The notes: a model not told the origin generated them from the letters alone. A stretch of 64,000 bases of DNA from Punica granatum (GCF_007655135.1 NC_045130.1:39676605-39740604); one strand, 5' to 3'; counted from the stretch's first letter, positions 13,001 through 26,341 are shown. Numbers and translations: made by a program.

Positions 13001-14337
13001 GAAGAACTTGAAAAATTGCAAGCAGAACTGTCTGGGTATTGGATTCTATCTTTGTTCCACATGATTCATTCTTCACTCTATAAGACTCCCTTACCACTGG
13101 AAACTTGCAAGAGCTAATTGGACGTTTCCCTTTGACTTCTGAAGGCTGGAGAAGAGGGTCAATAAGAAAGTTATGGCGATGTTTGAGAAAGCTGAAGATG
13201 AATACAATGGCTTAAGGTCCAAGAAAGATATTATTGAGGTCAGTTGCTGGTTTTTGCTGGCTTATTTGTTATCTGCTGAATTAGTTCTCTTTCTTATAGT
13301 CAATGAACTTCTGCAGAAAGACAAGGCCAAGATTAAGAAGGTGATTGAAGAACTTGACGAGAAGAAAAAGGAGACACTAAAAGTGACTTGGGTTAAAGTT
13401 AACAAGTGAGTTTGCCTATCTTATCTCACATGCACTCCACCATTAGCCCTTGTCTAAGATTTTAATTCTTACTAAAGATTCTCTTCTTCAGCGACTTTGG
13501 TTCAATCTTTTCTACACTCTTACCCGGAACATCAGCAAAATTAGAACCTCCCGAAGGAGGCAGCTTCTTAGATGGACTTGAGGTTCGAGTTGCATTTGGC
13601 AGCGTGTGGAAACAGTCCCTATCAGAACTGAGTGGAGGCCAGCGATCTCTACTCGCCCTTTCCCTAATTCTGGCGCTCCTTCTCTTCAAACCAGCTCCTC
13701 TTTATATACTAGATGAGGTCTGATTCACTTCATTTTAATCATTCAATCGCTTGCTTTTGTGTGTTGTTGGGTTTCTCAAAGCTGGTTAATTCCACTTTAT
13801 TATTGCGTTTACAGGTTGATGCAGCACTTGATTTGAGCCACACTCAAAACATAGGAAGAATGATTAAGAGTCACTTTCCTCACTCCCAGGTATAGTAAAG
13901 TAGTCCATTTTGAAAATTACAAGTTTGAAAGGAATACCTTGAATGAATTTGGCTGTTGAGGGCCTGGAAAAGGTAAAGTAGGAAGGTTCAAAAATTGTAC
14001 AGAGAAAAGGAGGGACGGGTTTTCTAACCATATAGATAAGAAATGGGCCAAGGGGCAGATTCCCGTGGTATATCAACCGGCAGCCGCCAATATTTTCTGG
14101 GGAAAATTGCTAGTTGAGTCAACAATTGCTTTACCAGTTCATTTATGGTGCAATGAATCTTAAATCCCTTAGTATATGGGTTGTGATTGTAAATCCTCCA
14201 CTATCAAATTCTTGCAGTTTATCGTGGTTTCCTTGAAGGAAGGCATGTTCAATAACGCCAATGTTCTCTTCCGAACCAAGTTTGTGGATGGTGTATCCAC
14301 TGTCCAGAGGACCGTCGCATCAAAGGCAAACAAGTGA
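7032..14337 (+). CDS. SMC2: SMC2, condensin core ATPase (CAP-E type)
   Basis: Exons: 7032-7349, 7563-8243, 8414-8557, 8675-8965, 9085-9270, 9373-9537, 9642-9701, 9901-9963, 10139-10230, 10321-10417, 11018-11134, 11871-12089, 12404-12544, 12611-12778, 12851-13035, 13145-13238, 13317-13405, 13492-13717, 13815-13889, 14218-14337. They join in frame to 1176 residues, matching plant SMC2 length. The Walker A motif GLNGSGKS is at 32-39. Long coiled coils flank a hinge in roughly 500-680. The ABC signature LSGGQ is at 1083-1087 and Walker B PLYILDE at 1106-1112, with the catalytic Glu at the end of exon 18. SMC2 pairs with SMC4 in condensins I and II to compact mitotic chromosomes. The start at MYIKE is chosen because the family begins there, although the frame stays open upstream to an ATG at 6756. 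Intron 11 carries a 635-bp transposon. Confidence 0.96.
11188..11822. mobile_element. hAT-type non-autonomous element in SMC2 intron 11
   Basis: The 635-bp insert begins CAGGGGTGGGCA and ends with CCCTG. It is flanked by a perfect 8-bp target duplication, tatataag, at 11180-11187 and 11823-11830. The CAGGG...CCCTG ends with an 8-bp duplication are the hallmark of the hAT superfamily. Subterminal regions on both sides carry repeated cgggacagtt-like motifs, in direct and inverted order. No transposase frame is present, so it would need a helper element. It lies entirely inside an intron and does not touch the splice sites. Confidence 0.85.
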
Positions 14338-14813
14338 TGGATTAGTATCTCTGAAAGTCAACGAGTCATTATATTTACAAAATCTTTGCGATGTTCTTTT
14401 TGCTAATGTACGCTGGAGACATGTCGAGTCAATGCTTCATTGACGAGGATGCTCCGAATCTTTTGAGCATGAACATCAGATTGTACAGGTAATAGATATT
14501 GAGCTTGTGATTATTGATGCTTATGAGGTTAGATCTATGTATGTTACATCAGATTCTTGTATCGATTATGTTCCTTGTTATGTCATGTTGACTCCAGTGA
14601 TCATAATATTTCCTTCGATCCTACGAGCTGTACTTGAATATCTCCGACAGGTAACTTTGTCATCCTATGTACTCTAGTAGATTATGCAAAGGAATGGGGC
14701 AGATTGCAGGGGATCCCAGAATCATGCCAAAATCCTGACATCACATGTTTAATGATTCAGTTATTTATTTATTTATTTTGACTTGTTGGGCGGTGTAATA
14801 AATAAAGAGAACA

Positions 14814-14846
<33 letters not shown>

Positions 14847-15297
14847 CATTCTTCTGAATATCTCCTAAGCATTTGTTTGACCTTTTTCATTTAATTGATT
14901 TGCTTCCAGCAATCATGATTCCTTTGATCCTATGCTATCTGATCTTAATTTATTTATTAATGAATGAAAGAAGCTGCTGCTGTTCCTTCTAAGTTCATCA
15001 TAAACAATGATTTTCTGGGATCCATGTAGACCGAATGTAAAGCAACCCTTCTGTAAGGGAATCGACACAAACATAATAACTATAAGAACTTATAAAGTCA
15101 ATCGAGCATCCAAATGCAGAACGCAATTCACTTTGTAAGTAACCTAACAATTATTTTTGGCCAAGATAAATTGATATTTAAATAGAGATTAATCTGATCT
15201 AGAAGTTAAAAGGCGTTTCGTGTCTTACTAAAAGATAATCTAAAAACAAAGGACCCTGACTGGAAGCACGTTCCTTCCTACGATCCATCCATCATCC

Positions 15298-15315
15298 GGG
15301 GGGGGGGGGGGGGGG
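15298..15315. repeat. Poly-G tract, about 18 nt
   Basis: An uninterrupted run of G on the plus strand in the spacer before the aldo-keto reductase gene. Its exact length may be affected by sequencing error. Confidence 0.8.
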
Positions 15316-15951
15316 AATGCATAAGGGGAGGCTTTACCTGTTGAAATTCGGCCAATTTGACTTTAAACAAAAGGTCAACCTTTCGAATTAAGAAAAGAAC
15401 AACAGCAGCCGGTATTCATTTATGGGAAACCCGTTGACCGAAATTTCCCCTCGCCCAATAGGAGAGCCCCACAACTACTTGCATTTGTCGTCGTCTCGTA
15501 GGCCTTCGTTGTCACCTTAATAAATAAATATATATATATATATATATATATACACATGTATATGTATATGGGGGGCCAGTTGACTTTGTGTTAGAAGCAA
15601 ATTATAAGGTAATGAAACGATTGGACTTTCATCCTATTTCTTAATTAATTAACAATATCCCAATTATTAATTAATCTAACTAATAAAGTAGTCTCTTAGG
15701 TTGAAATCGTGCTGATATTGTCTTGGTACTTTAGTTAAACTGGCAGTATACGTGGCACTGGATCAGACGGACCGATAATTCTAATATATTGGATGATGAT
15801 ATTATGCTTCGGAACAGAAGCGGAGGTGTCATAGATGATGGATTATATACTTTAAATATCGGGTATTGAATTTCGGGGTCGGCTGATCGAAAATCCCTGC
15901 AGATAAGGGAAATCCAAAGCTCTGATATGGAGACACCGAGACATCATTAAT

Positions 15952-15952
<1 letters not shown>

Positions 15953-15990
<38 letters not shown>
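15953..15990. repeat. Poly-C tract, about 38 nt, followed by poly-A
   Basis: An uninterrupted run of about 38 C directly followed by eight A. It lies about 300 bases upstream of the aldo-keto reductase start. Runs of this length are rare in plant DNA and hard to sequence exactly. Confidence 0.8.
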
Positions 15991-15992
<2 letters not shown>

Positions 15993-16287
15993 AAAAAACA
16001 AAAAGAAAGAAGAAGAACATTATTAAAATGTTTGCCCAAATCCTCAAGAGTGTTATTCCATGAGCTGAAGTGTCCTAATTAAAAAACTGTCGTTAAAGGG
16101 TTTGACTTTTGTGCGGGTGTAGTATATATATGGGTACGTATGCGTCCCCCAATATAAGCCACGTTGATTTGGGACGGTGTCCTCTAGACTATCCATCTTG
16201 GTTTATTTGTGTTAGTGTGTGAGAGACGAGTATATACTCTTCCTTTCATTCTATCGTTGCTTCTTCGTTTAATTACGATCATCGAAT

Positions 16288-19200
16288 ATGAGGGGTGACC
16301 GGGTACAACTTAGTTGCGGCGTAACCATTCCCATTCTCGGTTTTGGCACTTACTCCTACCCGCATGACCAGGAGGAAACGGAAGCGGCTGTCCGTTCAGC
16401 CCTCAAGGTACGTACATGCACGCTTTACTTAATTAAGCCGTAATTTCCAGCCATACTTATTCGTACTAACTCATCGTCAAAGGCATAGGGCAAACTCCCG
16501 CTTGCTCATGCACAACAAGAACGTAAGCTCGCATGCCTGAGTTTTGATAAGCTCATGACTTTAACTATCCACTTATGAGCCACTAATTAATTATGTTCTA
16601 TGGCATATATATATATATATATAAAAGCAGAGAGAAAAATTATCACGTTCATTGGAAGAAATCAAATATATGAATTAGTATAATCACACGTATGGATGGA
16701 TGAAACAGTTCAAAGTTCGGTAACTCCGAAACCGCAATACCGGACTTTGTCTCGGCCGATCACGGGATATTGTATTATGGATAGTACGCAGTCTATATAC
16801 ATCATACATGCCTCTTTTTTTTCCTCGGCCTTTTTAAGCTCAACCAGCCAATCACATAAAAAGCATGCAATACGGAGCCATCTGCGAGGGCGCGGGCATT
16901 CGATCGACAACCTTCCTCCCAACCCCCCCCTCCCCCAAAACCAAAAACCCCCGCCATTTTCTCTCTCTCTCTCTCTGTCACTGTGTGATCGCCGAGATCG
17001 CGTGGGGAAAATTCCGCTATGATTTCGAAGTTCAGTATGAATTCGGACGTAACGATGGGATTGGTGCTGTCATGCATCTGCAGATGGGCTACCGGCACTT
17101 CGACACCGCCAAGATATACGGCTCTGAGGCGGCGGTCGGGAAAGCTCTGACGACGGCGATGGAGGAGGAGGGCGATACGATCGTGAGAGAAGACGTCTTT
17201 CTCACTTCTAAGCTCTGGAGCAGTGACCACCACGATCCCGTCTCCGCCCTCAAAAAATCTCTACAGTAAGCCCTAGGCCTGCATTTGCTAGTTTGTCTTA
17301 GAGGAATCTACTATTCTAATCCTCATGAATGTGCTGTACAGTTCCCGTTTCCTGGTGTAATTATTTATTTGGATCGAAGGCTTTAGATGAATCTGAAAAA
17401 GGATGTGATGACAGAAATGAAAAAAACTATACACAAATTTTAGGATCAAGACCGGCTTTAAATTGATTGCTTTGTGACTGGATGTCTCATATTCAGCTTC
17501 CAGATGAGGAAGAAGACATGCAGATCAAACATGAGAAATCACTGAAAACTAATTATATGTGTTAATGTTTGACGTAACCCTGGAATTATATGTGTTGTTA
17601 ATCAGGACCTTGGGCATGGAGTATGTGGACATGTACCTGGTGCACTGGCCTGTCAAGTTTAAGCCATGGGCGATAGGAGCCATTCCAAAGGAAGATGAAT
17701 TTGAACCGAAACTGGAAATGGAGGAGACGTGGGCCGGGATGGAGAGGTGCTTGGATATGGGGCTGTGTAGGTGCATTGGTGTTAGCAATTTCTCCAGCAA
17801 GAAGATTTTGGATCTCTTGGATTTCGCTTCTGCCTATCCCGCGGCAAATCAGGTACACATTTATGATCCTGTTTCTTTAATCAGTTAAAAGGTGCATCAA
17901 CAACTATATATGGTTTATGCTGACCACAAATGGAGCGTAGGTAGCTGTAGCTAACTGCGTAGGCTGGAGGCGAGCATCTTCCGTACTCTTCGAATTGTTT
18001 AAGAAAATTCTTAAGTTTCGTGGTTTCCTAGTTATTAGAAGTAAGAAAAGCTTTTGCCAGTTCAATTTTCTTCTTGTTCATTGCTTGTAGTCCTAACCCA
18101 TTTATCAACTCGACAGCATATAGTGGATCCACCTTTGTCATGATTTTAACATATCTTCAGATTTCCCCGATAGGAAGATCTTTCCATGTCACAGGATAAT
18201 AGACATCATAATATGCAAGCTGAGACTTGGTTTGGTTGACAAGCTGGTATTTATTGTCGTGTTAAAGGGCCAACTGATTTATGGAATTTTCTAATGAGGT
18301 CAAGTGTGTCTCCCCACAAATACCTCCTGAGTTTGATAAGAAGTATTAAAATCCTTCTTATTATAAAATAGATTATATTTTGGTCAATCTTAGATATTTA
18401 TGCTTGATAAGAGAATTTTTAAGTCAAAGCAAGCTAATGGGTGGTGAGTGGTGAGCTTGAATGGTTTAGCAGAAAAGTCAATAAGGAGATTTATTTATTT
18501 GATATATGCCTTTTTGAATATCTCTTTCTTCGTTTTCCAAATCTTCAATGAAAGCAGCTGGGTGATTATCTCAACTTTGTTTATTTTGGTCATTTTCTTC
18601 TTAAAACGGAGAGACTATTAAGATGATGTTTCAGTTATCATGTAAAGCATCAGATGAAACTTCAAGTGACAAATATGTATACGGATATAAAATTCTGAGC
18701 AATATCCAGTTAAGATAAATAGGTAAAATTTATTTCTGGTGACCCAAGATTAATCTGTTGAGCTATCATGTGTACAGGTGGAAATGCATCCTATGTGGAG
18801 GCAAAGGAAGCTGAGAGAAGTTTGTGCTGAGAATGAGATTCATGTTAGTGCCTACTCGCCGCTTGGGGCACCGGGCAATTTATGGGGATCTACTGCTGTC
18901 GTTGACGATCCCATCATCCAGTCCATTGCCTTCAAACACAGGGCTTCTCCAGCTCAGGTATTAAAAATAAATTACAATGTCTTATTAGTGTTAATTGATC
19001 AACGCCCATAATACTAAAAAATGAGACATGAATTGCTGTGGAGCAAAAGGAAAATAGTACCGATGTCTTTCCTTGCATGTCACATCGCATGTGAATGCTG
19101 CTCATTCTGATGCCACACGTCACAAGTGGATTGGAAAGTGTCAGTTAAGCATCTATGTTTGTTTTGTGTCAATTGTCCTACTCAGGGTATATGCAACCGT

Positions 19201-19884
19201 GTCATCATGGATTAAAAAAAACTGCGGTTTGCATTTCTGGTTTCACGTGATCTAATGCCCATAGTTTTCGTGGAATCATTCATATGGATATAAGCTATCT
19301 CAGCAATTTGATGCAATGACAGAAAATCAATGTATGATTGTGTCCCCCTGTGATCAGCGTTTGAAGATGTGTACGTGTTCTTCAGCTGGTCTCGATGTAA
19401 TTCCTTAACAATAAGTTGAGTAAATGCGTTCCAGGAGCTAGCACAAGCAGCTCCATGTGATTCTGTAAATCAGCTCAGGACAGATTAGATTTCTCCCAGA
19501 GAAAGATGATAATGACCTTTTTTTTTTTTTAATGGAAGACAATGGCATATTTAAAATGCAGAGGTTCAGAGTTTGATTCTTGTTGGAAGTAAACTATAGA
19601 CGTTAAATTGTAGCCTAGATGTAATTTCCAACAACATAATCTGGATGCGTTTGCAGGTTGCTTTGCAATGGGGAATATCGAAAGGCGTAAGCGTGATTGC
19701 GAAGAGTTTCAACAAGAACAGGATGAGGGAGAACATGGGTGCTCTTGATCTGGAGCTGGACTGTCGAGATCTCCTCGAGATCGATAAACTAGAGGAGAGG
19801 AAGATGATGAGAGGAGAGTTCCTTGTGAATGAAACAAGCAGCCCCTACCGGACAATTCAAGATTTATGGGATGGTGAAATATGA
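16288..19884 (+). CDS. Aldo-keto reductase, AKR4-like NAD(P)H oxidoreductase
   Basis: Exons: 16288-16407, 17084-17265, 17606-17852, 18778-18957, 19657-19884. They join in frame to 318 residues, the usual size for a plant (beta/alpha)8-barrel AKR. The full catalytic tetrad is present: Asp47 (FDTA), Tyr52 (KIYGSE), Lys83 (TSKLW) and His114 (LVHWP). The GVSNF motif and the C-terminal NADP-binding segment with VIAKSFNKNR are also present. Members of this group reduce aldehydes or ketones of sugars and of specialised metabolites (D-galacturonate, chalcone precursors, tropane ketones). The substrate cannot be read from sequence. I recall Arabidopsis At5g62420, next to SMC2-1, as the likely ortholog. 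There is no signal peptide, so a cytosolic enzyme is expected. Intron 1 contains a CT- and GC-rich island whose frame is open into exon 2, a possible alternative 5' end. Confidence 0.9.
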
Positions 19885-21657
19885 TGATGGAATTTAAGTG
19901 AATCCCGAAAGATTTAATAAGGTGCACTTGCAATTAAGGAAAGGCCACAGATTTGATAAGGTGCGGTCTTGGATCTGGGGCTAAGCTATCCAACATGTGT
20001 TAGATATTCTGCCCACCTAAAAAAAAAAAAAGTGTTTCATTGTTCTTGTCCACGATCTTAAGAGTAAAGAAACATGCACGACGCACGCATGCATATATAT
20101 CCTGTAGATTTTCAGTGCTTGTTCATGGTCCGTTTCACATATATAAATTAGCCTAAGCGTGGATGTAGTTTGGTATGGGAATCAGATTTGGAATTCCTAG
20201 GTCCATTGAATTACCATGTTTGGCTGAAGCAAATTACAAGTAATCCAGATGCCTGAGATAATCCACTTTTTCACTCAACTAGAGGGAGTGAGTATTTAGA
20301 TTACCAACAATATTCTTGGTTCATACCAAACACGATAATCAGTAATTACAACTGGTGATGCACCAAATGCCTTATAAATAAGAGGTACTTTCAACTTCCG
20401 GTGCCTCGGGCCAGGCCCAATGGCCAATCCAATCCAACCTCAAAAGCAACTGATACATAGAACATATGGGCCAGACAGGCTATTCACTGTTCAGTCACGT
20501 ATTGGCCTAATTTGCATACACACGGTCCCAATGTGTCCAGCCCATCCACATGGGCCCAATTACTTCCAGGCCCTCCTATGTGGGCCCTCCCTCTCCAATT
20601 TTTTCAGCTAGACGGTTTACGATGAACTGTTGTTCGTACCTTTTTACCCCCCATTTTTACACTAAAGCATGTGCATTTCAGAAGATGGTTTCCCAAGCGC
20701 ACGGAGATCCAGTGGTATATGGTACACTCAATTTAGTAAGAATCAGACCTTATAACGCTAAAAAAGGAATCGTCTAAGGAGAAGCGGAACGTGGGGCAAC
20801 CAAGAGATAGTACCAACTCTTGTGCCACCTCATTCTCTCACCCCATATTTTATTGGCGGTGAAGATTTTCTGTTCACATTATTACAACCACAGACCTTTT
20901 GCTTACAACACGATAAATAAAATGCCACTGAGGTATTGGAAGCGCTCCCCACAACAAAACGCTCATAGCTACAAAAGACGGACAAATAATAAATGGCATA
21001 CCTCCAATAATCTTATATCATGAGAGCATCTTCCTACCACTACCCCAGCTTCACTTATATATATGTCGCAGCATATCCATGACTACTAAATCAGTGCAAT
21101 GATGGGAATCTTCAGATCAGCATACAGGCATTCGTACCCAATGACACCAATTTCCTAAACAAAGCCCATTATATATAAATCATGATCTCCCAACTTTTGC
21201 TGACCCAGAAACAATATCTGAGCGCCATGTGTGCTCCTGTCCAATTACAAGATTTGGCAAATGCATCAACATATATTAAGTGAAAGGAAATTCTTAAAAT
21301 GTCAAAGTTTGTCTAGATACTACTCATTAAGGAGGGTGAAGTCCTGACTCCAAAAACTTGGAAATACATAGCTTAATAGAGGGCCAAGGAAGTGTTTAAG
21401 ATCATCCGACAATGATTCTTTTCCTCCACCTCCTCCCGAAAATCAAGAAGACAAACGCGTGAGCCCAATCATATGTTATAGTAAATGACACGGGCACAGC
21501 ATGAAATATGATTTTGCTCTATACCTCGACTACCGACTAGTTTATCTAAATTTGGTTACAAGTTGAAGCTATCAATACTGTAAACCCCATGAAACCCAAA
21601 CAAGTTTAGTAAAACAGAGAGTCCACCGTTACCTGCCAATGATCTGCCTGCCCATCA
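19885..21657. other. Convergent spacer between the AKR and LPA1-like genes
   Basis: The two flanking genes point toward each other, so 3' UTRs are expected at both ends. Around 20168-20331 a weak inverted-terminal structure (gtttggtatg and cataccaaac) suggests a decayed MITE. A stretch near 20400-20590 is rich in GGCCCA-type motifs. Short open frames here are not supported by any homology I know. Confidence 0.5.
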
Positions 21658-24600
21658 CTATTCTTCTTGCGGTTGTGCACTGTTCTCACTGGATGCTGAC
21701 GAAATACCTTGCTCAATGCACTGAATAGACAAAGACCGGAGTCATACTTTATACTAAGAAGAGCCACAAGATTAAAGCATAAATTACGTTATCAATTATC
21801 CATAATGTGCTGCAATACCGAAGACACATATTCATCTCCATGAACTTTCCTATAACTTTCCCTCCCTATTTTGAAAAAGAAAGAAAACCACACAGTGCTC
21901 AGATAAAACTTTTGGAAGGCTTAACCTATTTGAGTTTTATCTGTAGGATAACCCTTACCTGAAGAAGATAGCTGTGCAGCCAATCCAAAGTCTGTGGAAA
22001 AGTTGTTGCTGATATATTTACCACTGTCATACCCTGCTGCAGGATAATAAGTATATCACCATTATACTCCTTCCAAGAAAAAGCAATGCTCAAGAGAAAT
22101 ATGATGGCAAGACGTTTCCATTACTCCCAAGTACCTGTGACTTAAAAGAGCACAGATAGTCCTGAATAGTTTTTAAGTTGCTTATTAACCGATCTTTATC
22201 CTGTACAATAAAATAGGTCAAGTTTTGTCAAAATCTACAAACAATACGAATAGTCAGGCCTGCACTAAAAGTAAGATAATGAATTAATAAAAACAAAAAA
22301 TGCTTCCTGCAATTTGATGCCAGCCTTTCAGCTTTGTAATGCTGGTCACCAAAAAAGGTTTGCCAGAACTTAAAGCTCAAAGAAGATTTTCAAAAATGGT
22401 GCACAGTATGCTTCTCTAATCACATGCAAGGAACTTCCATGAGTCATGGCAAAACCTATGAAAACACAATTAGGAGCGGCTTTAAAAAAAAAAGAGTATC
22501 AGCATTCGATTCATTGACTAATTTTGAAGATTTATCAAATTACACTTCGACTTCAAGAGAAAGATGCAGGGCAATGAGGCAACCTGGGTAAGACCATTAT
22601 CACAAAAGGTGCGAGTTGAAATCCATTCCTCCAGTAATGCCTGCAGACAAGTGAAAGTATGAAGCATTCAATGTATAATGGGAATATATAAAGCATATAT
22701 GGAACTTGCGATCTTCATCTTTGTAGTCTTTTGCATATTACATATTGGTGAAGGCATGGGATATTGGAGGTCCCATTTTGTACAGTTCATTACTTTGTAT
22801 CAAGCAGTCAATTAATTAATAAAAATGCTTAAGAGACATATATCTCTCATTTTCCACATTGCTAAGCACAATTTCTCTAGTTTCTTGTTTCTTCCAACGT
22901 TGTCATCAATATATCTGGAAAAAGTTTTCTTTTGATAATATCCTGACTTACAGACTATAAGAATGAGAGATTTGGTCGAACCTTATGATCAAATTCAGCC
23001 ATCTTTAGAACTATTGGTACAATTACTGGCTGAGCACCAGCATTTTCTTTCCTGGAGGGAGTACTTTTGTCCTTCTCTGGGTCTTCAGCAGTTCCACTTC
23101 CACCTGCTCCATAATTGACAAACAGAATGAGAAAATTACAAAAAAAAAAAAAAATCACAGCAGTTACTGCATACGCGAACCTACCAATTACCAGACTATT
23201 GAATTCAATAGTGGTGGAATAACTTGGGGAGACAGACAAACATGAATATATCTATTGGCTATTATTAGACAACATGCAAATTAATTGTGATTGTAAATCC
23301 ATCAACTCATCAAGATCAACATTGTCATGCATAAAATGCAACGTCTATGATGCACTAAGACGAAAATAGACACGCATAACCTGTACTTTCAGCAACCCTT
23401 CCATCCAGATCAATAGATTCCAGTGCATTGGATACTTTATTCACTTGGACATCCTGGACCCCCACCGAGGTTTCTTGAACAGTACAGCAGTCATTCTCAG
23501 ACTGACTTCTTAATGCATTTGGATTATTTTCTGTTTGAGTTGGAGGAGAATTATCAGATGTATCAGGTAAAGAATTTGTGTCTTTAATCCTTTCTGGAAT
23601 AATCGAGGGTGATTTGTTCTCATCATCCATTAAATAGATGCTTGGATCCAGATGTATTCCCTGTTATCACAATATATCAAGCAAAAAACCACGTAAAAGG
23701 TATCAGGTGATGATATCTGCTTCAGCTTAACATAACCTGACTATCAAAAGACAATGTCAAGACAGCAAAACTTTTACAGTTACCAGGAATGAGGATGATA
23801 GTACCTCAATTATAATTGGTTTACCATCTTTCATTGCTTTCTTCAGATCACCAGCAAGACCTAGAGAGTAAAATACAACAATAGGTATTGGTGTTCATGC
23901 ATCCAGTCTTACAAAAGAAAAAGATAGATGCACCTCCAAATTGTGCAAACCTCAACTATAAGGTGCATCCACACAGAGAGAATCTGTTTGACATAGGTCA
24001 TGGAAAACAAGATAAAGCTAAGCAACTACCTTTGCGAACTACTCTGGATTCTCGACAAAATTCAGTTATCAGCTCCTCAGAGGAGCTGAAGTCCCGTGCC
24101 CAAACAGGAGTGGAAGACAAGGGTGCACTAAAATATAAAGAGAGTGTCAGTATTGAAGTCTCTATTAAGTATATGGCATTATTGACAGGTATTAGAAAGA
24201 ATTATCATCAGACAATGATCATGATTATCATAGTGAACAAACAGATTTACTCCAAAAAACTCTTTGCATAAACAAACAACTGAGCAATGACTGTGTACTA
24301 ATGCTACGGCAACCAAATTTTCCACATTAAAAAGATGTACAATGCTGTTCAAATATTCAATGACGGCACAGCCCACAAAGATTCACCTACTTAATTTAGG
24401 AACTAAATCTCGGCCTTGCATTGATCCTGTCACAGTCTAATTTTCAAACTGCTGCTACTTTCATAATATCGTCATGCTGGGTCCTAAAACATTGCTTTTG
24501 TGTGTGGAAAGATAAGATTATATTCATATGATAGTAAATAACTGGCACCATCAACCTCTTCGAGATACTCATAGGGACTTGAGGATAGGTTTCATTTGTC

Positions 24601-26341
24601 AAGATTTTATACAGTATACATTATACACATTCAATGGAGAGAAGAAGATATCACATACTCAGTTGATGTCCGCAGTAGTTCATACACCATATCCGTCTGC
24701 AGTTTGAAAAGCAAAATCGTTTGAGAAATCAACATATCCATCAATATTTGAAAAAGCCAACTATTACTCCAGAATTGAACAAGCTTACAGGGAAAAGTCA
24801 TGACCTGCAAGACATTTGGCAAATTCAGTCTCTGTGCAAGTTGAGTCGCAATTGTAGACTTTCCAACACAGGCAGTTCCACATACAAGAATTATCAAAGG
24901 AACTCTTTGATGGTGAAATCTGAAGAAACGTTAAAACATATGCTTTAGCACATTAAAACCGGCATGCGTGTGCTCTACCAATCATATTATGCATAAAACG
25001 CTCGAGCTCCTGCTTTACCATGTAAACGAAGACATCCAGGAAAAACAAATCCTCAATAAAGGCCTCCTATGTAATTTGTCTCACCTGGTCATCATCTTGT
25101 AACGATTTATGTACTCTTCTCCATAACCTCTTCGCTCCATGAGCTGAACAAAGAGGACAAATAGATACGAATGCAAGAAGAAGAAGAAGGTTTATTAGTC
25201 AAGAAATGGTGCATGAAAATTTGAAGTGTGAGTTGTATGGGTGTCAAAGTTCTGCATCAGATGTGCTTCTTCCCACTGAGAAAGGTACAGTGGGAATTCC
25301 ATTCAAGCCCCACTAAAAACCGAAAGCTTTTATCCTCCATCCCAGAAAGAAAAACCGAGAGTAATATCCTATTGCTTCAGTAAATCTGAAGCACAAGCCA
25401 CGTGGAGTTACTTAAACTCTCATGTTCGTATTTTTCTATGTAACAAACAGCATGTTAAGCCCCGTGACTATAACATGCTTCACCATTCTTTGCAGTCAAT
25501 TAACAAAGGAAACAGCTGAAGTAGGTCGAACGATGCAGGAACATACCTTAAACAGATTTGCTTCCAAGTCAGACTGGGAGCTGCAAGATAGCACTGCAGA
25601 TAAGCATTTCTAGCGGAGAAACCAAAACCAGCGAGAAAATACGAGTGGAAGATGAGGGCGTACACATCCAGAAGGCTATTGTCTATCAGCAGCTTCTTCA
25701 GCTCAAGAGCAATTTTAATGGCGACATGATTGGGGATCTGGAAACAGAAGGTATGATAATCAACACTCAGAAAGCGGGTCACAATAGGGGGAAACTGGCT
25801 GATGAAGAACCTCCTTCCTGATCTCATCAGGAAGGATATTGCCTGGAGATTCATAGTGAAAATAGAAAAAACAGAGTTACCATGGGAGGATTAGCGAACC
25901 TTTGTGACAGTCAGCATCCTGCTGAGGAGAAATCTGGAGAGGACGTAGTAGTGATCGCAATTATCCCCCAGCCACACCTTGACCTGCAGCAGGAAGAGAG
26001 CAAAGCATCCGAATCAACCCGCAGCAGAAGAAGAACAAACAAGAGGAATTTCCCCGGGCTGACTTCGTTTCGTCAGCTAGCGGTTCCACCGTCGTTACCT
26101 TGACGAAATCGTACTTGGAGGAAGCATTACGGGGAGAGAACTTGACGGTGGGGAAAGAGGAATCACCTCCGCCTCCTGATCGCTTGCTACCGTCGCTGTC
26201 CTCGCTGCTCCCGTTGGGAGACAATGACAGGGCGTCGGCTTTCCCCATTTTCAGCTCTCTAAGCCGCAGAATCGATGGGTTCAGCATCGAAGAGGACGGG
26301 GAAGCCGACGCCGACGCCGTATCTTCTTGAACAGCCTGCAT
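21658..26341 (-). CDS. LPA1-like P-loop NTPase, 2-phosphoglycerate kinase-related
   Basis: Exons (5'-3' on the minus strand): 26341-26099, 25983-25900, 25737-25664, 25580-25547, 25143-25085, 24919-24805, 24696-24659, 24127-24030, 23860-23805, 23660-23381, 23103-22982, 22640-22584, 22200-22135, 22033-21959, 21720-21658. They join in frame to 487 residues. The P-loop GTACVGKST is at 179-187, within a segment typical of the LPA1 family (ILVCGTACVGKST, then TDMVYELLRTST and IIIEGIHLDPS). A low-complexity Ser/Asn/Thr-rich insert (about 280-345) precedes the C-terminal domain. Rice LPA1, the founding member, affects seed phytic acid; archaeal relatives are 2-phosphoglycerate kinases, but the plant activity is not settled. 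The protein is shorter than the roughly 700-residue family members I recall, and it lacks their extra N-terminal part. The true start may lie upstream, since the frame is open for 38 more codons without an ATG. Exon 14 has tandem CAGCAG acceptors. Confidence 0.85.

Larger units (their letters stand above)
14338..16287. other. SMC2-AKR spacer with homopolymer tracts
   Basis: This holds the SMC2 3' UTR and then the upstream flank of the aldo-keto reductase. It contains TA microsatellites near 14820-14845 and 15530-15552 and long G and C homopolymers (listed separately). Several TTGAC (W-box core) motifs occur in the last 900 bases, for example near 15433, 15580 and 16101, and could make the downstream gene stress-responsive; this is inference. 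No coding region was recognised. Confidence 0.6.

Noticed and set aside
23888..24271. 127-codon plus-strand frame
   Set aside because: It covers exon 8 and flanking introns of the LPA1-like gene in antisense and has no family match.
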